From Fidelibacterota bacterium (GTDB lineage Bacteria > Marinisomatota > Marinisomatia > Marinisomatales > S15-B10): a stretch of DNA of 53,181 nucleotides. The notes beneath the pieces are model-generated. The model searched no databases. It was not told where the DNA came from and worked only from the letters and a program-made list of their open reading frames with translations. The stretch spans positions 1-53,181 of the forward strand of contig PAYY01000027.1 of the NCBI GenBank assembly GCA_002715465.1, read 5' to 3'. The first letter of the stretch is position 1. Every line of letters starts with the position of its first letter. Of the stretch, positions 1 to 5,933 are shown in pieces. Position numbers and translations under genes: made by a program.

Positions 1-53
1 CCTGTGACCTACCCCGTATGAAGGGGTCGCTCTACCAACTGAGCTATGTCACA
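1..53 (-). tRNA. tRNA-Met(CAT), 3' part cut by window edge
   Basis: The 5' half of a minus-strand tRNA: acceptor strand TGTGACA, a D-arm with TAGCTCAGTTGGTAGAGC, and an anticodon arm ACCCC-TTCATAC-GGGGT. CAT could be elongator Met, or Ile2 if the C is modified to lysidine. The initiator is excluded by the U-rich left side of the loop and the 5' end. Confidence 0.85.
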
Positions 54-415
54 ACACTATGCTCAAAACATTGAGATAGTGCGTTCAGGTTGAGATTACA
101 CCTTCACTTGGTTGTCTTTCGTTGGGCGTACACTGCGCTTGCGACGCGTTTACCCGCTTATCCACGCACCCCAGGTGCGTAACAACCATCCCCGCCTAGT
201 TTAAAGAGGTGGCATTACCTCTGTCGCGTAATGGGATTTCGACGCTTTTGCATACTGCCGACCTTGCGAGCCGTTAATCGGGGCTAACCGAAACATGCAG
301 CTACTTACATCAACCAGTTCCAACCTTGCGAGTCTTCACTGAACCTTATTCAGCCTAAGCTGTAAGGCGTTAGGGGACTTCCCCCATTACACCGGCACCC
401 ACTTTTGCATTTTAG
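54..415. other. hairpin-rich noncoding interval in tRNA array
   Basis: No credible gene on either strand. Read on the minus strand it holds many short complementary segments, including GGGGGAAGTCCCC and ACGCACCTGGGGTGCGT, and three near-identical CGCAAGG/CGCAAGC tetraloop-like elements. Together with 488-950 it could belong to one large structured RNA, but I cannot assign a family. Confidence 0.4.
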
Positions 416-487
416 TTGCGGAGCAGGAATTGAACCTGCGGCCAATTGATTAAAAGTCAATCGCTCTACCAGCTGAGCTATCTGCAA
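416..487 (-). tRNA. tRNA-Lys(TTT)
   Basis: Cloverleaf on the minus strand with anticodon arm ATTGA-CTTTTAA-TCAAT and acceptor TTGCAGA/TCCGCAA, with one A-C mismatch. The CCA end is not encoded, unlike most tRNAs of this array. First of three Lys(TTT) genes. Confidence 0.85.
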
Positions 488-950
488 ACTCACCAAGATG
501 TGGGGTACCGGTCCCTACATGCTCTTTTGAAGCACATAATAAAACACACCTTGCAATTAACATTTTCACAGCGCTAACCGTTACTTATGTCTCGATACTT
601 TGATCATGTGCCTTTCAACACTAACCCATAGCACCGTGCGAACTGCCCTTTTCGCTAGAATCGGACTAATCTCGCAAAGATCTTTGGCCTAACTGTCTTC
701 CAGTATGCACTCCTATCAACGATTGCAGCCGTTGAAACCGCCACCCCAGTGTTACCCAGGCTTTAGTTTTCGGAACTGGCGTACCAGCCTTCCGGCAATC
801 AGGAACTGCCGGCCACCTCACGGTGGGCCTCATCTGCATAGAAACTCCCCCGAAAGGAAGCGGGAGGTTGTGAGAAACCATTCCCTTCCATCTAGTTACC
901 TAGATGTCTTCGGCTATGCCCGTAAAACTGTTGCACTTCTACAATTCGGA
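488..950 (-). ncRNA. candidate large structured RNA
   Basis: A 460-base interval with no gene, dense in strong hairpins on the minus strand: CATCTAGGTAACTAGATG, CCTCCCGCTTCCTTTCGGGGG, CCGGCAGTTCCTGATTGCCGG and CAACGGCTGCAATCGTTG. Its position inside a tRNA array recalls the GOLLD and ROOL ornate RNAs known from phage tRNA clusters. I cannot recognise their conserved sequence from memory, so class and strand are inference. Confidence 0.35.
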
Positions 951-1096
951 CGAAGGTGGCGGAGTCGAACCGCGTCCCGCCGTCGCCACCAGATTCTGTG
1001 CATATCCTCTGGCTTAAACAACGGATTACCCTTACCACCACTTACTTGGCCCTGAGCCTGATGCACCAGGTGACAAGGTTGCAAAGGGCACCCTCG
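951..1096 (-). ncRNA. tRNA-like domain with long insert
   Basis: Minus-strand ends CGAGGGTG and CACCTTCG pair over 8 bp. Next to the 3' strand is a T-arm, GCGG-TTCGACT-CCGC. Between them lie about 100 bases instead of D and anticodon arms. The 3' end GGGACGCGGTTCGACTCCGCC resembles a tmRNA 3' end, but no tmRNA 5' domain or tag ORF is visible. It could be a degenerate tRNA, a tRNA with an intron, or a domain of a larger RNA. Confidence 0.35.
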
Positions 1097-1106
1097 ATAA
1101 AACTAT

Positions 1107-1182
1107 TGGTGGAGCCTGCCGGCATCGAACCGGCGACCTTCGAAATGCCATTCCGACGCTCTCCCATCTGAGCTAAGGCCCC
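1107..1182 (-). tRNA. tRNA-Ala(GGC)
   Basis: Acceptor GGGGCCT/AGGCTCC with G3-U70, the alanine identity pair. Anticodon arm TCGGA-ATGGCAT-TTCGA gives anticodon GGC. Discriminator A and CCA are encoded. Confidence 0.9.
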
Positions 1183-1188
1183 ATGGCT

Positions 1189-1374
1189 GTCACAAGAGGA
1201 CTCGAACCTCTAACCGCACATTCAAATTCGCTTCAGCTTTTGTGCAGCTCTACCGCCTAATCAGTACACACCATTCGTACACTTAACACTTTTAGTTCCA
1301 GTCAAATATCACAGCCTGCCCGGGCTCTCACCGCGCTGCTTGTTAGCAATAGCTTCAGCGAATGTTACTGTGAC
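1189..1374 (-). ncRNA. tRNA-like ends closing a ~150-base insert
   Basis: On the minus strand GTCACAG pairs with TTGTGAC, followed inward by a canonical T-arm (GAGG-TTCGAGT-CCTC) and a fragment resembling the 3' half of a D-arm (GGCGGTAGAGC). About 80 extra bases sit upstream of that fragment. This fits a tRNA carrying an insertion or intron, or part of a larger ornate RNA. No anticodon can be called. Confidence 0.35.
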
Positions 1375-1448
1375 ACCATCATGGTGTTATTACGTGCGTT
1401 CTCTGTCTGGTTCACCCTTTCGTTTGAGCGTTATGTGACAACAAACAC

Positions 1449-1524
1449 TGGTGGAGATAGGCGGGCTCGAACCGCCGACCGGATACTTGCAAAGCATCTG
1501 CTCTCCCAACTGAGCTATATCCCC
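1449..1524 (-). tRNA. tRNA-Ala(TGC)
   Basis: Acceptor GGGGATA/TATCTCC with G3-U70, anticodon arm GATGC-TTTGCAA-GTATC, discriminator A and encoded CCA. Canonical alanine tRNA. Confidence 0.93.
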
Positions 1525-1648
1525 GAATTTTTTGGTGCAGGGCAAAGTCATCAACTTACTGTGAGTGCGATCCCCAGTGATATCCACACTATCGATATAG
1601 CCGAACAGAAATCACCTTTGACACCCTATCCCTGCATTGAAAACACAT

Positions 1649-1725
1649 TGGCTGGGGGAGAAGGATTTGAACCTTCGATCACGGAGTCAGAGTCCGTAGC
1701 CTTAACCTGACTTGGCTATCCCCCA
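1649..1725 (-). tRNA. tRNA-Gln(CTG)
   Basis: Acceptor TGGGGGA/TCCCCCA, anticodon arm ACGGA-CTCTGAC-TCCGT, discriminator G, CCA encoded. Pairs functionally with the Gln(TTG) gene at 2371. Confidence 0.9.
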
Positions 1726-1762
1726 CCGATGTATTCTCGGTGTTACTTGTAGAATAAAGCGA

Positions 1763-1829
1763 ACGACGACTGGGAGTTCAACCCATGACTTCAGGAAACC
1801 TGACGTGTTGTCGTTACACCATACGCCGC
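1763..1829 (-). tRNA. degenerate tRNA-like gene, anticodon unresolved
   Basis: Minus-strand GCGGCGT pairs with TCGTCGT, a D-arm GTGT-AACGAC-AACAC is clear, and there is a weak T-arm (TGGG-TTGAACT-CCCA). The anticodon region TCAGGTTTCCTGA folds on itself with a 3-base loop, so no normal 7-base loop exists. At about 67 nt it is short. Probably a decayed tRNA, or one with non-canonical structure. Confidence 0.4.
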
Positions 1830-1846
1830 TCATCCATTCTTAAAAT

Positions 1847-1923
1847 TGGCGGAGCTGACCGGGATCGAACCGGCGACCTCTTGCGTGACAGGCAAGCATT
1901 CTAACCGTCTGAACTACAGCTCC
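1847..1923 (-). tRNA. tRNA-Asp(GTC), copy 1
   Basis: Acceptor GGAGCTG/CAGCTCC, anticodon arm CTTGC-CTGTCAC-GCAAG, discriminator G, CCA encoded. Adjacent to a second Asp(GTC) of similar sequence, suggesting tandem duplication. Confidence 0.93.
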
Positions 1924-1930
1924 AAATTGT

Positions 1931-2007
1931 TGGCGGGAATGACCGGGATCGAACCGGCGACCTCCTGCGTGACAGACAGGCATTCTAACCATCTGAACTA
2001 CATCCCC
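1931..2007 (-). tRNA. tRNA-Asp(GTC), copy 2
   Basis: Acceptor GGGGATG/CATTCCC, anticodon arm CCTGT-CTGTCAC-GCAGG, CCA encoded. It lies 7 bases from copy 1; the T-arms are identical, the acceptor stems differ. Confidence 0.92.
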
Positions 2008-2085
2008 GCAGCGTAAACCTTTGCCCAATTGCTGAGCCCTGACAGCGTCACCTGACAGGTTGTGATCCGAGAATACGAACTCACA

Positions 2086-2268
2086 CTAACTCTGAAGCTC
2101 ATTTTCAAATAAATCATCGAGCTTCCATGGAAGACTAGGGCTTCCCTCATCTCTGGCGACATTGTACGATTGCCAGGCCATCATTAATTCCAACTCTAGC
2201 GCTTGGATAACCCCACGTATCAGCAGAAGTTCCTCGCGACTGTTTGTTTCACCCTCACGCTCTCGCAT
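2086..2268 (-). CDS. small protein of unknown function within tRNA array
   Basis: Sixty codons from the first ATG; product acidic and helical-looking (EELLLIRGVIQALELELM). The same frame stays open upstream to about 2363 with protein-like sequence (DEQEVVYVVVKRGIALEFK) but no normal start. An excellent Shine-Dalgarno AGGAGG at 2345-2350 precedes an ATG at 2337-2339 in a different frame that stops after seven codons. Either a frameshift separates the true start from the body, or a short leader peptide is present. It lies between tRNA-Asp and tRNA-Gln. No family recognised. Confidence 0.45.
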   Translation of the reverse strand: MREREGETNSREELLLIRGVIQALELELMMAWQSYNVARDEGSPSLPWKLDDLFENELQS

Positions 2269-2370
2269 GGTTAAGTGAATCGTTTTTCCAGCGTCTTCTG
2301 TTTTAAACTCTAACGCTATTCCACGTTTAACGACGACATAAACAACCTCCTGTTCGTCAGTCCATACAAT

Positions 2371-2449
2371 TGGAAGGGGCAGAAGGATTTGAACCTTCGC
2401 ATACGGGAGTCAAAGTCCCGGGCCTTAAACCTGACTTGGCTATACCCCT
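2371..2449 (-). tRNA. tRNA-Gln(TTG)
   Basis: Acceptor AGGGGTA/TGCCCCT, anticodon arm CGGGA-CTTTGAC-TCCCG, T-arm GAAGG-TTCAAAT-CCTTC identical to that of Gln(CTG), CCA encoded. Confidence 0.9.
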
Positions 2450-2456
2450 ATCAACT

Positions 2457-2532
2457 TGGCGGATCGTGCTGGTCTCGAACCAGCGACCTCGACATTAACA
2501 GTGTCTCGCTCTACCAACTGAGCTAACGATCC
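2457..2532 (-). tRNA. tRNA-Asn(GTT)
   Basis: Acceptor GGATCGT/ACGATCC, anticodon loop CTGTTAA, discriminator G and encoded CCA. The outermost anticodon-stem pair is an A-G mismatch. Normal short variable loop, unlike the class II tRNA with the same anticodon at 2643. Confidence 0.88.
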
Positions 2533-2642
2533 AAATTCTGAAGCCAGCTTTCTCGCCTATTCACTGTGCAGCTCCATACACAGACCCGTAAGAAACAAAG
2601 TTAAACATTGCGCAATGCTCACTTTCCGGGCGACGTTTACGG

Positions 2643-2734
2643 TGGCGGACAGAGTTGGATTTGAACCAACGGTGGGGCTTTCGCCTCGGCAGGTTAACAG
2701 CCTGCTGCCTTCGACCAAACTCGGCCATCTGTCC
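2643..2734 (-). tRNA. class II (Ser-like) tRNA with Asn anticodon GTT
   Basis: 92 nt including CCA. Acceptor GGACAGA/TCTGTCC, a Ser/Leu-style D-arm (GGCCGAGTTTGGTCGAAGGC), anticodon arm GCAGG-CTGTTAA-CCTGC, and a long variable arm with the hairpin GGCGAAAGCC. Discriminator is G, as in serine tRNAs. The fold looks intact. A long variable arm is the main SerRS identity element, whereas GTT reads Asn codons, so the charging amino acid is uncertain. Confidence 0.85.
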
Positions 2735-2743
2735 GTAATTCCG

Positions 2744-2881
2744 CTATGCTGCCTGTGGCAGCTCCTGTGTGCCAAAAAACACATCCATCGTTGGGTGACC
2801 CACCGCTAAGGCGATGTCGTTCAATGCTTCCTCTATCTTGTCCAGATAGTGCATTGCCAATCGGTATGTTTCTGCGTCCAT
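2744..2881 (-). CDS. 45-residue protein of unknown function
   Basis: Starts at an ATG preceded on the minus strand by GGAGAG. Translation MDAETYRLAMHYLDKIEEAL then a short hydrophobic helix-like stretch (NDIALAVGHPTMDVFF). It sits between the class II tRNA and tRNA-Val and is probably co-transcribed with them. No family recognised; soluble, acidic, likely helical. Confidence 0.5.
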   Translation of the reverse strand: MDAETYRLAMHYLDKIEEALNDIALAVGHPTMDVFFGTQELPQAA

Positions 2882-2898
2882 GACACTCTCCAAATTGT

Positions 2899-2975
2899 TG
2901 GTACTGGCTATTGGAATCGAACCAATGACATCCGCTGTGTAAGAACGGCGCTCTACCAATCTGAGCTAAGCCAGC
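2899..2975 (-). tRNA. tRNA-Val(TAC)
   Basis: Acceptor GCTGGCT/AGCCAGT (G1-U72), anticodon arm CCGTT-CTTACAC-AGCGG, discriminator A, CCA encoded. Confidence 0.92.
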
Positions 2976-2986
2976 ACTGTTTAAAG

Positions 2987-3064
2987 TGGTCGGGAATGAA
3001 GGACTTGAACCTTCGACCTCTCGGTCCCAAACCGAGCGCTGCTACCAAACTGAGCTAATTCCCG
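2987..3064 (-). tRNA. tRNA-Pro(TGG), copy 1
   Basis: Acceptor CGGGAAT/ATTCCCG, anticodon arm CTCGG-TTTGGGA-CCGAG, discriminator A, CCA encoded. Confidence 0.92.
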
Positions 3065-3065
3065 T

Positions 3066-3142
3066 TGGTCGGTGATGAAGGATTTGAACCTTCGACTTTT
3101 CGGCCCCAAACCGAACACTCTACCAGACTGAGCTAATCACCG
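3066..3142 (-). tRNA. tRNA-Pro(TGG), copy 2
   Basis: Acceptor CGGTGAT/ATCACCG, anticodon arm TTCGG-TTTGGGG-CCGAA. It lies 1 base from copy 1 with the same T-stem, consistent with tandem duplication. Confidence 0.92.
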
Positions 3143-3341
3143 ATTTAAACCTGTATTCGACATGACGCCTTAAGAGTTCATGCTGCTTAGGCGCCAACCT
3201 ATTTGGCGAGAGACCCAGTTCTCGCATCCCCAGGGGGCCTCGCTATCATCGCGAGGCATTTTCCCCGGCGCATGTTCTTGGCTCGGGATCTATCACTCAA
3301 GCGTCATGCGAATACAGACTTTCAAATTCTCCAACCTAAGT
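3143..3341. other. hairpin-rich spacer, no gene
   Basis: No supported ORF. A run of consecutive stem-loops is visible: GCGCCAACCTATTTGGCG, CGAGAGACCCAGTTCTCG, CCCCAGGGGG and the perfect GCCTCGC-TATCATC-GCGAGGC. It could be a structured RNA or processed spacer of the tRNA transcript. Confidence 0.35.
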
Positions 3342-3420
3342 TGGTTGCGGGTGCTGGTACTGCCCCAGCCTTACACTTTGGTTATGAGCCAAAGAAGATC
3401 TCTAATGCCTCCCACCCGCG
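3342..3420 (-). tRNA. initiator-like tRNA (CAT) with aberrant T-arm
   Basis: Minus strand begins CGCGGGT and ends ACCCGCA-A-CCA, giving the C1xA72 mismatch that marks bacterial initiator tRNA; the 3' end CCCGCAACCA matches tRNA-fMet. Anticodon arm TTTGG-CTCATAA-CCAAA reads ATG, but has only two G-C pairs beside the loop where the initiator has three. The D-stem pairs GAGG/CTTC. The T-arm is GCTGG-GGCAGTA-CCAGC, so the TTC (T-psi-C) sequence is missing. Divergent or decaying initiator tRNA. Confidence 0.6.
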
Positions 3421-3633
3421 TCAGTTAAAATTCATATCAAGTTGCGCCTACGATTAGGCTATCTCCAGACTCCACGTCTGACGGGATAAGCTTCTTACTC
3501 CAGGTTTCGCTGCATTCGTAGGTACCTTGAACGCCCTTTTACCTGTTTCATATGCAACCTTGTCCACCCCCGTCGGGATCGCAACTCAGTTCACAGTTCC
3601 CCAGCAACTTGATATAAATTCTAACTTCAGTGT
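3421..3633. other. noncoding spacer, no gene
   Basis: No ORF I would support. Weak hairpins are present, including CAGACTCCACGTCTG. I see no cloverleaf. Confidence 0.35.
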
Positions 3634-3709
3634 TGGTACTGCCAGCGGGACTCGAACCCGCGTTGCCGACGTGAAAGGCCGGTGTCCTAACCAACTAGAC
3701 GATGGCAGC
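3634..3709 (-). tRNA. tRNA-Glu(TTC), copy 1
   Basis: Acceptor GCTGCCA/TGGCAGT, anticodon arm CCGGC-CTTTCAC-GTCGG, discriminator A, CCA encoded. Confidence 0.92.
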
Positions 3710-3748
3710 ACTGATGTTATCTTCGCGTTTAAATGCGCCCATTATTCT

Positions 3749-3826
3749 TGGTACCGCCAGCGGGGCTCGAACCCGCATTCCAAGGGTGAAAGCCAAGGCG
3801 TCCTAGTCCAATTAGACGATGGCGGT
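3749..3826 (-). tRNA. tRNA-Glu(TTC), copy 2
   Basis: Acceptor ACCGCCA/TGGCGGT and loop CTTTCAC, but the anticodon stem (CTTGG with CCTTG) has two T-T mismatches. Either functional with a weakened stem or decaying. Otherwise closely similar to copy 1. Confidence 0.8.
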
Positions 3827-3870
3827 ATATAATTTTATCTTTCAACAAAACAACCCAATTGTTGTTATGT

Positions 3871-3950
3871 TGGTCGAGGCGGGGGGATTCGACCCCCCCC
3901 GACCAATTGGTTAAAAGCCAACTGCTCTGAAACCGCTGAGCTACGCCCCG
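3871..3950 (-). tRNA. tRNA-Lys(TTT), second copy
   Basis: Acceptor CGGGGCG/CGCCTCG, anticodon arm GTTGG-CTTTTAA-CCAAT, CCA encoded. The T-arm is very G-rich, with eight consecutive G. Confidence 0.88.
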
Positions 3951-3974
3951 AACACATTGTTTTCCCACTGTTTG

Positions 3975-4050
3975 TGGTGGGTGCAGAGGGATTCGAACCC
4001 CCGACCAGATAGTTAAAAGCTACCTGCTCTACCAGCTGAGCTATGCACCC
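3975..4050 (-). tRNA. tRNA-Lys(TTT), third copy
   Basis: Acceptor GGGTGCA/TGCACCC, anticodon arm GGTAG-CTTTTAA-CTATC, canonical T-arm, CCA encoded. Closest of the three to bacterial tRNA-Lys. Confidence 0.93.
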
Positions 4051-4116
4051 TCTCGACACTTTCAGACTTTTTATCTGGGGCGACTTTCAGGCCGCCTTTG
4101 GGTCACGTATTACGTG

Positions 4117-4200
4117 TTACTTACCCAAGTTCGTCTTTCGTGCCACTGTGTGGTAGAAGACATGTCGAGAACGATGTGCTCGTCTTAAATTGCGTCGCAT
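4117..4200 (-). CDS. 27-residue Arg-rich peptide
   Basis: ATG preceded by a strong Shine-Dalgarno (AAAGGAGCAGTT-ATG). Product begins MRRNLRRAHRSRHVF and ends RKTNLGK, so it is very basic and could bind nucleic acid. It lies between tRNA-Lys and tRNA-Ile in the same orientation. No family recognised; the case rests on the ribosome binding site and composition. Confidence 0.45.
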   Translation of the reverse strand: MRRNLRRAHRSRHVFYHTVARKTNLGK

Positions 4201-4223
4201 AACTGCTCCTTTTGCATCCAATT

Positions 4224-4299
4224 TGGTACAGCTGACTGGCATCGAACCAGTGGCCTCTCCCTTATCAGGGGAGCGCTCTGCCAACTGAGCTACAGCTGT
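4224..4299 (-). tRNA. tRNA-Ile(GAT)
   Basis: Acceptor ACAGCTG/CAGCTGT, anticodon arm CTCCC-CTGATAA-GGGAG, CCA encoded. First tRNA of the array in the direction of transcription. Confidence 0.93.
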
Positions 4300-4321
4300 A
4301 TAATTCTTTTCTTGGGGCAAT

Positions 4322-4355
4322 AAAAAACCCCGGGTTCCTAATGGCTCCCGGGGTT
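4322..4355 (-). terminator. rho-independent terminator upstream of tRNA array
   Basis: Minus-strand hairpin AACCCCGGG/CCCGGGGTT followed by TTTTTTATTG. It would end the transcript of the two small genes upstream, yet tRNA-Ile begins only about 20 bases later, so the array needs readthrough or processing. The same T-tract plus ATTGCCC follows the hairpin ahead of the second tRNA array. Confidence 0.75.
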
Positions 4356-4413
4356 CGGATGGTAATATCCTGTTTCCGGAGGCCGTTTGATAAGCCTCCG
4401 TATGTAGGTAGAC

Positions 4414-4527
4414 TTATCTGTTCAAAGGCTCTTGTTGATCCTGTTTCTTAGGCACAATATTCCCCTCGACGCTTGGCATGATTGCCGCATCATTTGGTTT
4501 TATTGTGTTAAGAATGACAGTGTTCAT
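4414..4527 (-). CDS. 37-residue protein, possible paralog of the next gene
   Basis: ATG with an upstream AAGG; product MNTVILNTIKPNDAAIMPSV continuing to a charged tail ending EPLNR. It shares a loose pattern with the 40-residue product at 4671 (V-x-I near the start, then I-K/I-A-K, P-S/V-S-V, NI). Both are minus strand and short, lying between the Bax1-type gene and the tRNA array. Function unknown. Confidence 0.45.
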   Translation of the reverse strand: MNTVILNTIKPNDAAIMPSVEGNIVPKKQDQQEPLNR

Positions 4528-4586
4528 TTCTTTAGCCTTGTGTTAAATTCAGTTCAAAAATCGTTCAAAGTTTATTTTTCGCACGC

Positions 4587-4616
4587 AAAAAAGCCGGCGG
4601 TTTTACCCTCCGGCTT
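4587..4616 (-). terminator. rho-independent terminator
   Basis: Minus-strand AAGCCGG/CCGGCTT hairpin followed by TTTTTTG, just downstream of the 40-codon gene at 4671. Confidence 0.75.
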
Positions 4617-4670
4617 ATGCAAATTCACTTGCTTTGTCGGAGGTCCAGCCTCCAACAAATTGGAAACTGG

Positions 4671-4793
4671 TTAAACTGTAGTTACTTTATCCATGATCGG
4701 ATTAGCATTGTCTTGTGCAATATTTTGCACAGATACAGGCTGTGCAATCCCTTCGGGCTGCTTAGCAATTTGTATCTCGACGTTGCGTTTCAT
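4671..4793 (-). CDS. 40-residue protein of unknown function
   Basis: Product MKRNVEIQIAKQPEGIAQPV with a polar tail ending DKVTTV. Preceded by GAGAG and followed by a clean terminator at 4587-4616, which supports a real transcription unit. Similar in pattern to the 37-residue product at 4414. Function unknown. Confidence 0.5.
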   Translation of the reverse strand: MKRNVEIQIAKQPEGIAQPVSVQNIAQDNANPIMDKVTTV

Positions 4794-5110
4794 GGCGGTT
4801 ACTCTCAGTTAATTCGCTCAATGCGATTTCAATAAATGTGTTGATTGCTCAACGTTATGTGACCCATTATACACAAGAAAAAACGACCTGCAAGTCTTTT
4901 TTTAACTTTTTTTCAGAAAACTTCATTAAAACAAGGCTTTTTGATCAAAATTCGTAACTTATAAAACAACTAAACCGTTGTAGAATAAGGCATACAGACG
5001 ATTTTGCATCTTGAATAAATTTTATTTAAAAAATTACTTACAACCCCAATATTCTCTTATGTCGGCTTTACGCTACAATCATAGCAATGCAATCACATAA
5101 GGAAATGCAC

Positions 5111-5800
5111 ATGTCAACTCTAAGTAATGCCAAGGATGGGCGAGGGCTCCGCAGTGGGTCGCAAAAGATGTCCCCTCCCGCACAGAAAACCCTAAAGAAC
5201 ACTTATATCGCCACAGGACTTGGGCTACTTCTTGCTGCCTTCACTGGCTCATTCATGTCATCTCCGTTGTTAGCTGGATTAGGTGTCGCTGCAACCATTG
5301 CATCTATCATCGGTATGTTTGTCGTTATGTTCATTGCGCTTTATCGGGCAGAGAAGCCTGACGGTTTATTCTGGTACCTCGGATTTACTTCGCTAATGGG
5401 AGCGTTCATTGGCGGCGCAGTCAACTTGGCTGCAATGAGTAATCCAGGCGCAGTATTCGCATCCGTTGGCGGGACAGCCATCTTATTTATTGCACTTTCT
5501 GCCTATACAATCACAACTAAGCGCGATCTAAACCACTGGGGAGGTTTCCTATTCGTTGCACTTCTTGGTTTGGTTATTACAAGTTTGATCAATATTTTTC
5601 TTCAATCCCCGCTAGTAATGTTGGTGGGTAGCGCAATTGGCACTGTCATTTTTTCCATGTTCATCATGTATGACACAAGCCGAATAGTTAACGGGTATGA
5701 GACCAGTTACGTAAGGGGTTCTTTGAATATGTTCTTGAACATTATTAACCTTTTCATTGATCTTCTTCAGCTGGCCCTTATGTTCTGGGCAGACGATTAA
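5111..5800 (+). CDS. BAX inhibitor-1 (YccA/TMBIM) family membrane protein
   Basis: Inner-membrane protein of 229 residues with about seven hydrophobic segments. The C-terminal block YDTSRIVNGYET followed by SLNMFLNIINLFIDLLQL is the BI-1 family signature. E. coli YccA of this family is a substrate and modulator of FtsH; others act as pH-gated calcium leak channels. I start at 5111, where AAGGAA precedes the ATG by 8 bases; an in-frame ATG at 5087 has no ribosome site. A terminator follows. Role on this element unknown. Confidence 0.85.
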   Translation: MSTLSNAKDGRGLRSGSQKMSPPAQKTLKNTYIATGLGLLLAAFTGSFMSSPLLAGLGVAATIASIIGMFVVMFIALYRAEKPDGLFWYLGFTSLMGAFIGGAVNLAAMSNPGAVFASVGGTAILFIALSAYTITTKRDLNHWGGFLFVALLGLVITSLINIFLQSPLVMLVGSAIGTVIFSMFIMYDTSRIVNGYETSYVRGSLNMFLNIINLFIDLLQLALMFWADD

Positions 5801-5830
5801 CGAAGTACAACGCGAATTCCATCAAACAAA

Positions 5831-5853
5831 AAAGGGGCCAAAGAGCCCCTTTT
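5831..5853 (+). terminator. rho-independent terminator
   Basis: AAAGGGGC-CAAAGA-GCCCCTTTT hairpin with T-tract, 30 bases after the BI-1 gene. Confidence 0.85.
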
Positions 5854-5933
5854 CTATTCGCAATCGATAACGAACCCAAACTTCCCCTGCATGATATTAT
5901 CAATGGTATGGGACAAGGATTTTATGGTGCTTC

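Noticed and set aside
1240..1372. Group I intron in a tRNA
   Set aside because: No recognisable P/Q/R/S core elements; only the tRNA-like ends support it.
951..1374. tmRNA gene
   Set aside because: The 3' end looks similar, but there is no matching 5' domain (GAUUCGAC-type), no tag frame ending in Ala-Ala, and a complete tRNA-Ala lies between the two candidates.
705..3832. Plus- and minus-strand ORFs across the tRNA region
   Set aside because: They read through tRNA genes and their complements (typical GGxxFEPxT or CGxxxxQLAEQ-like translations) and lack ribosome sites.
4637..4656. GGAGGTCCAGCCTCC hairpin as a separate terminator
   Set aside because: No T-tract on either side; likely part of the 3' region of the 4671 gene.
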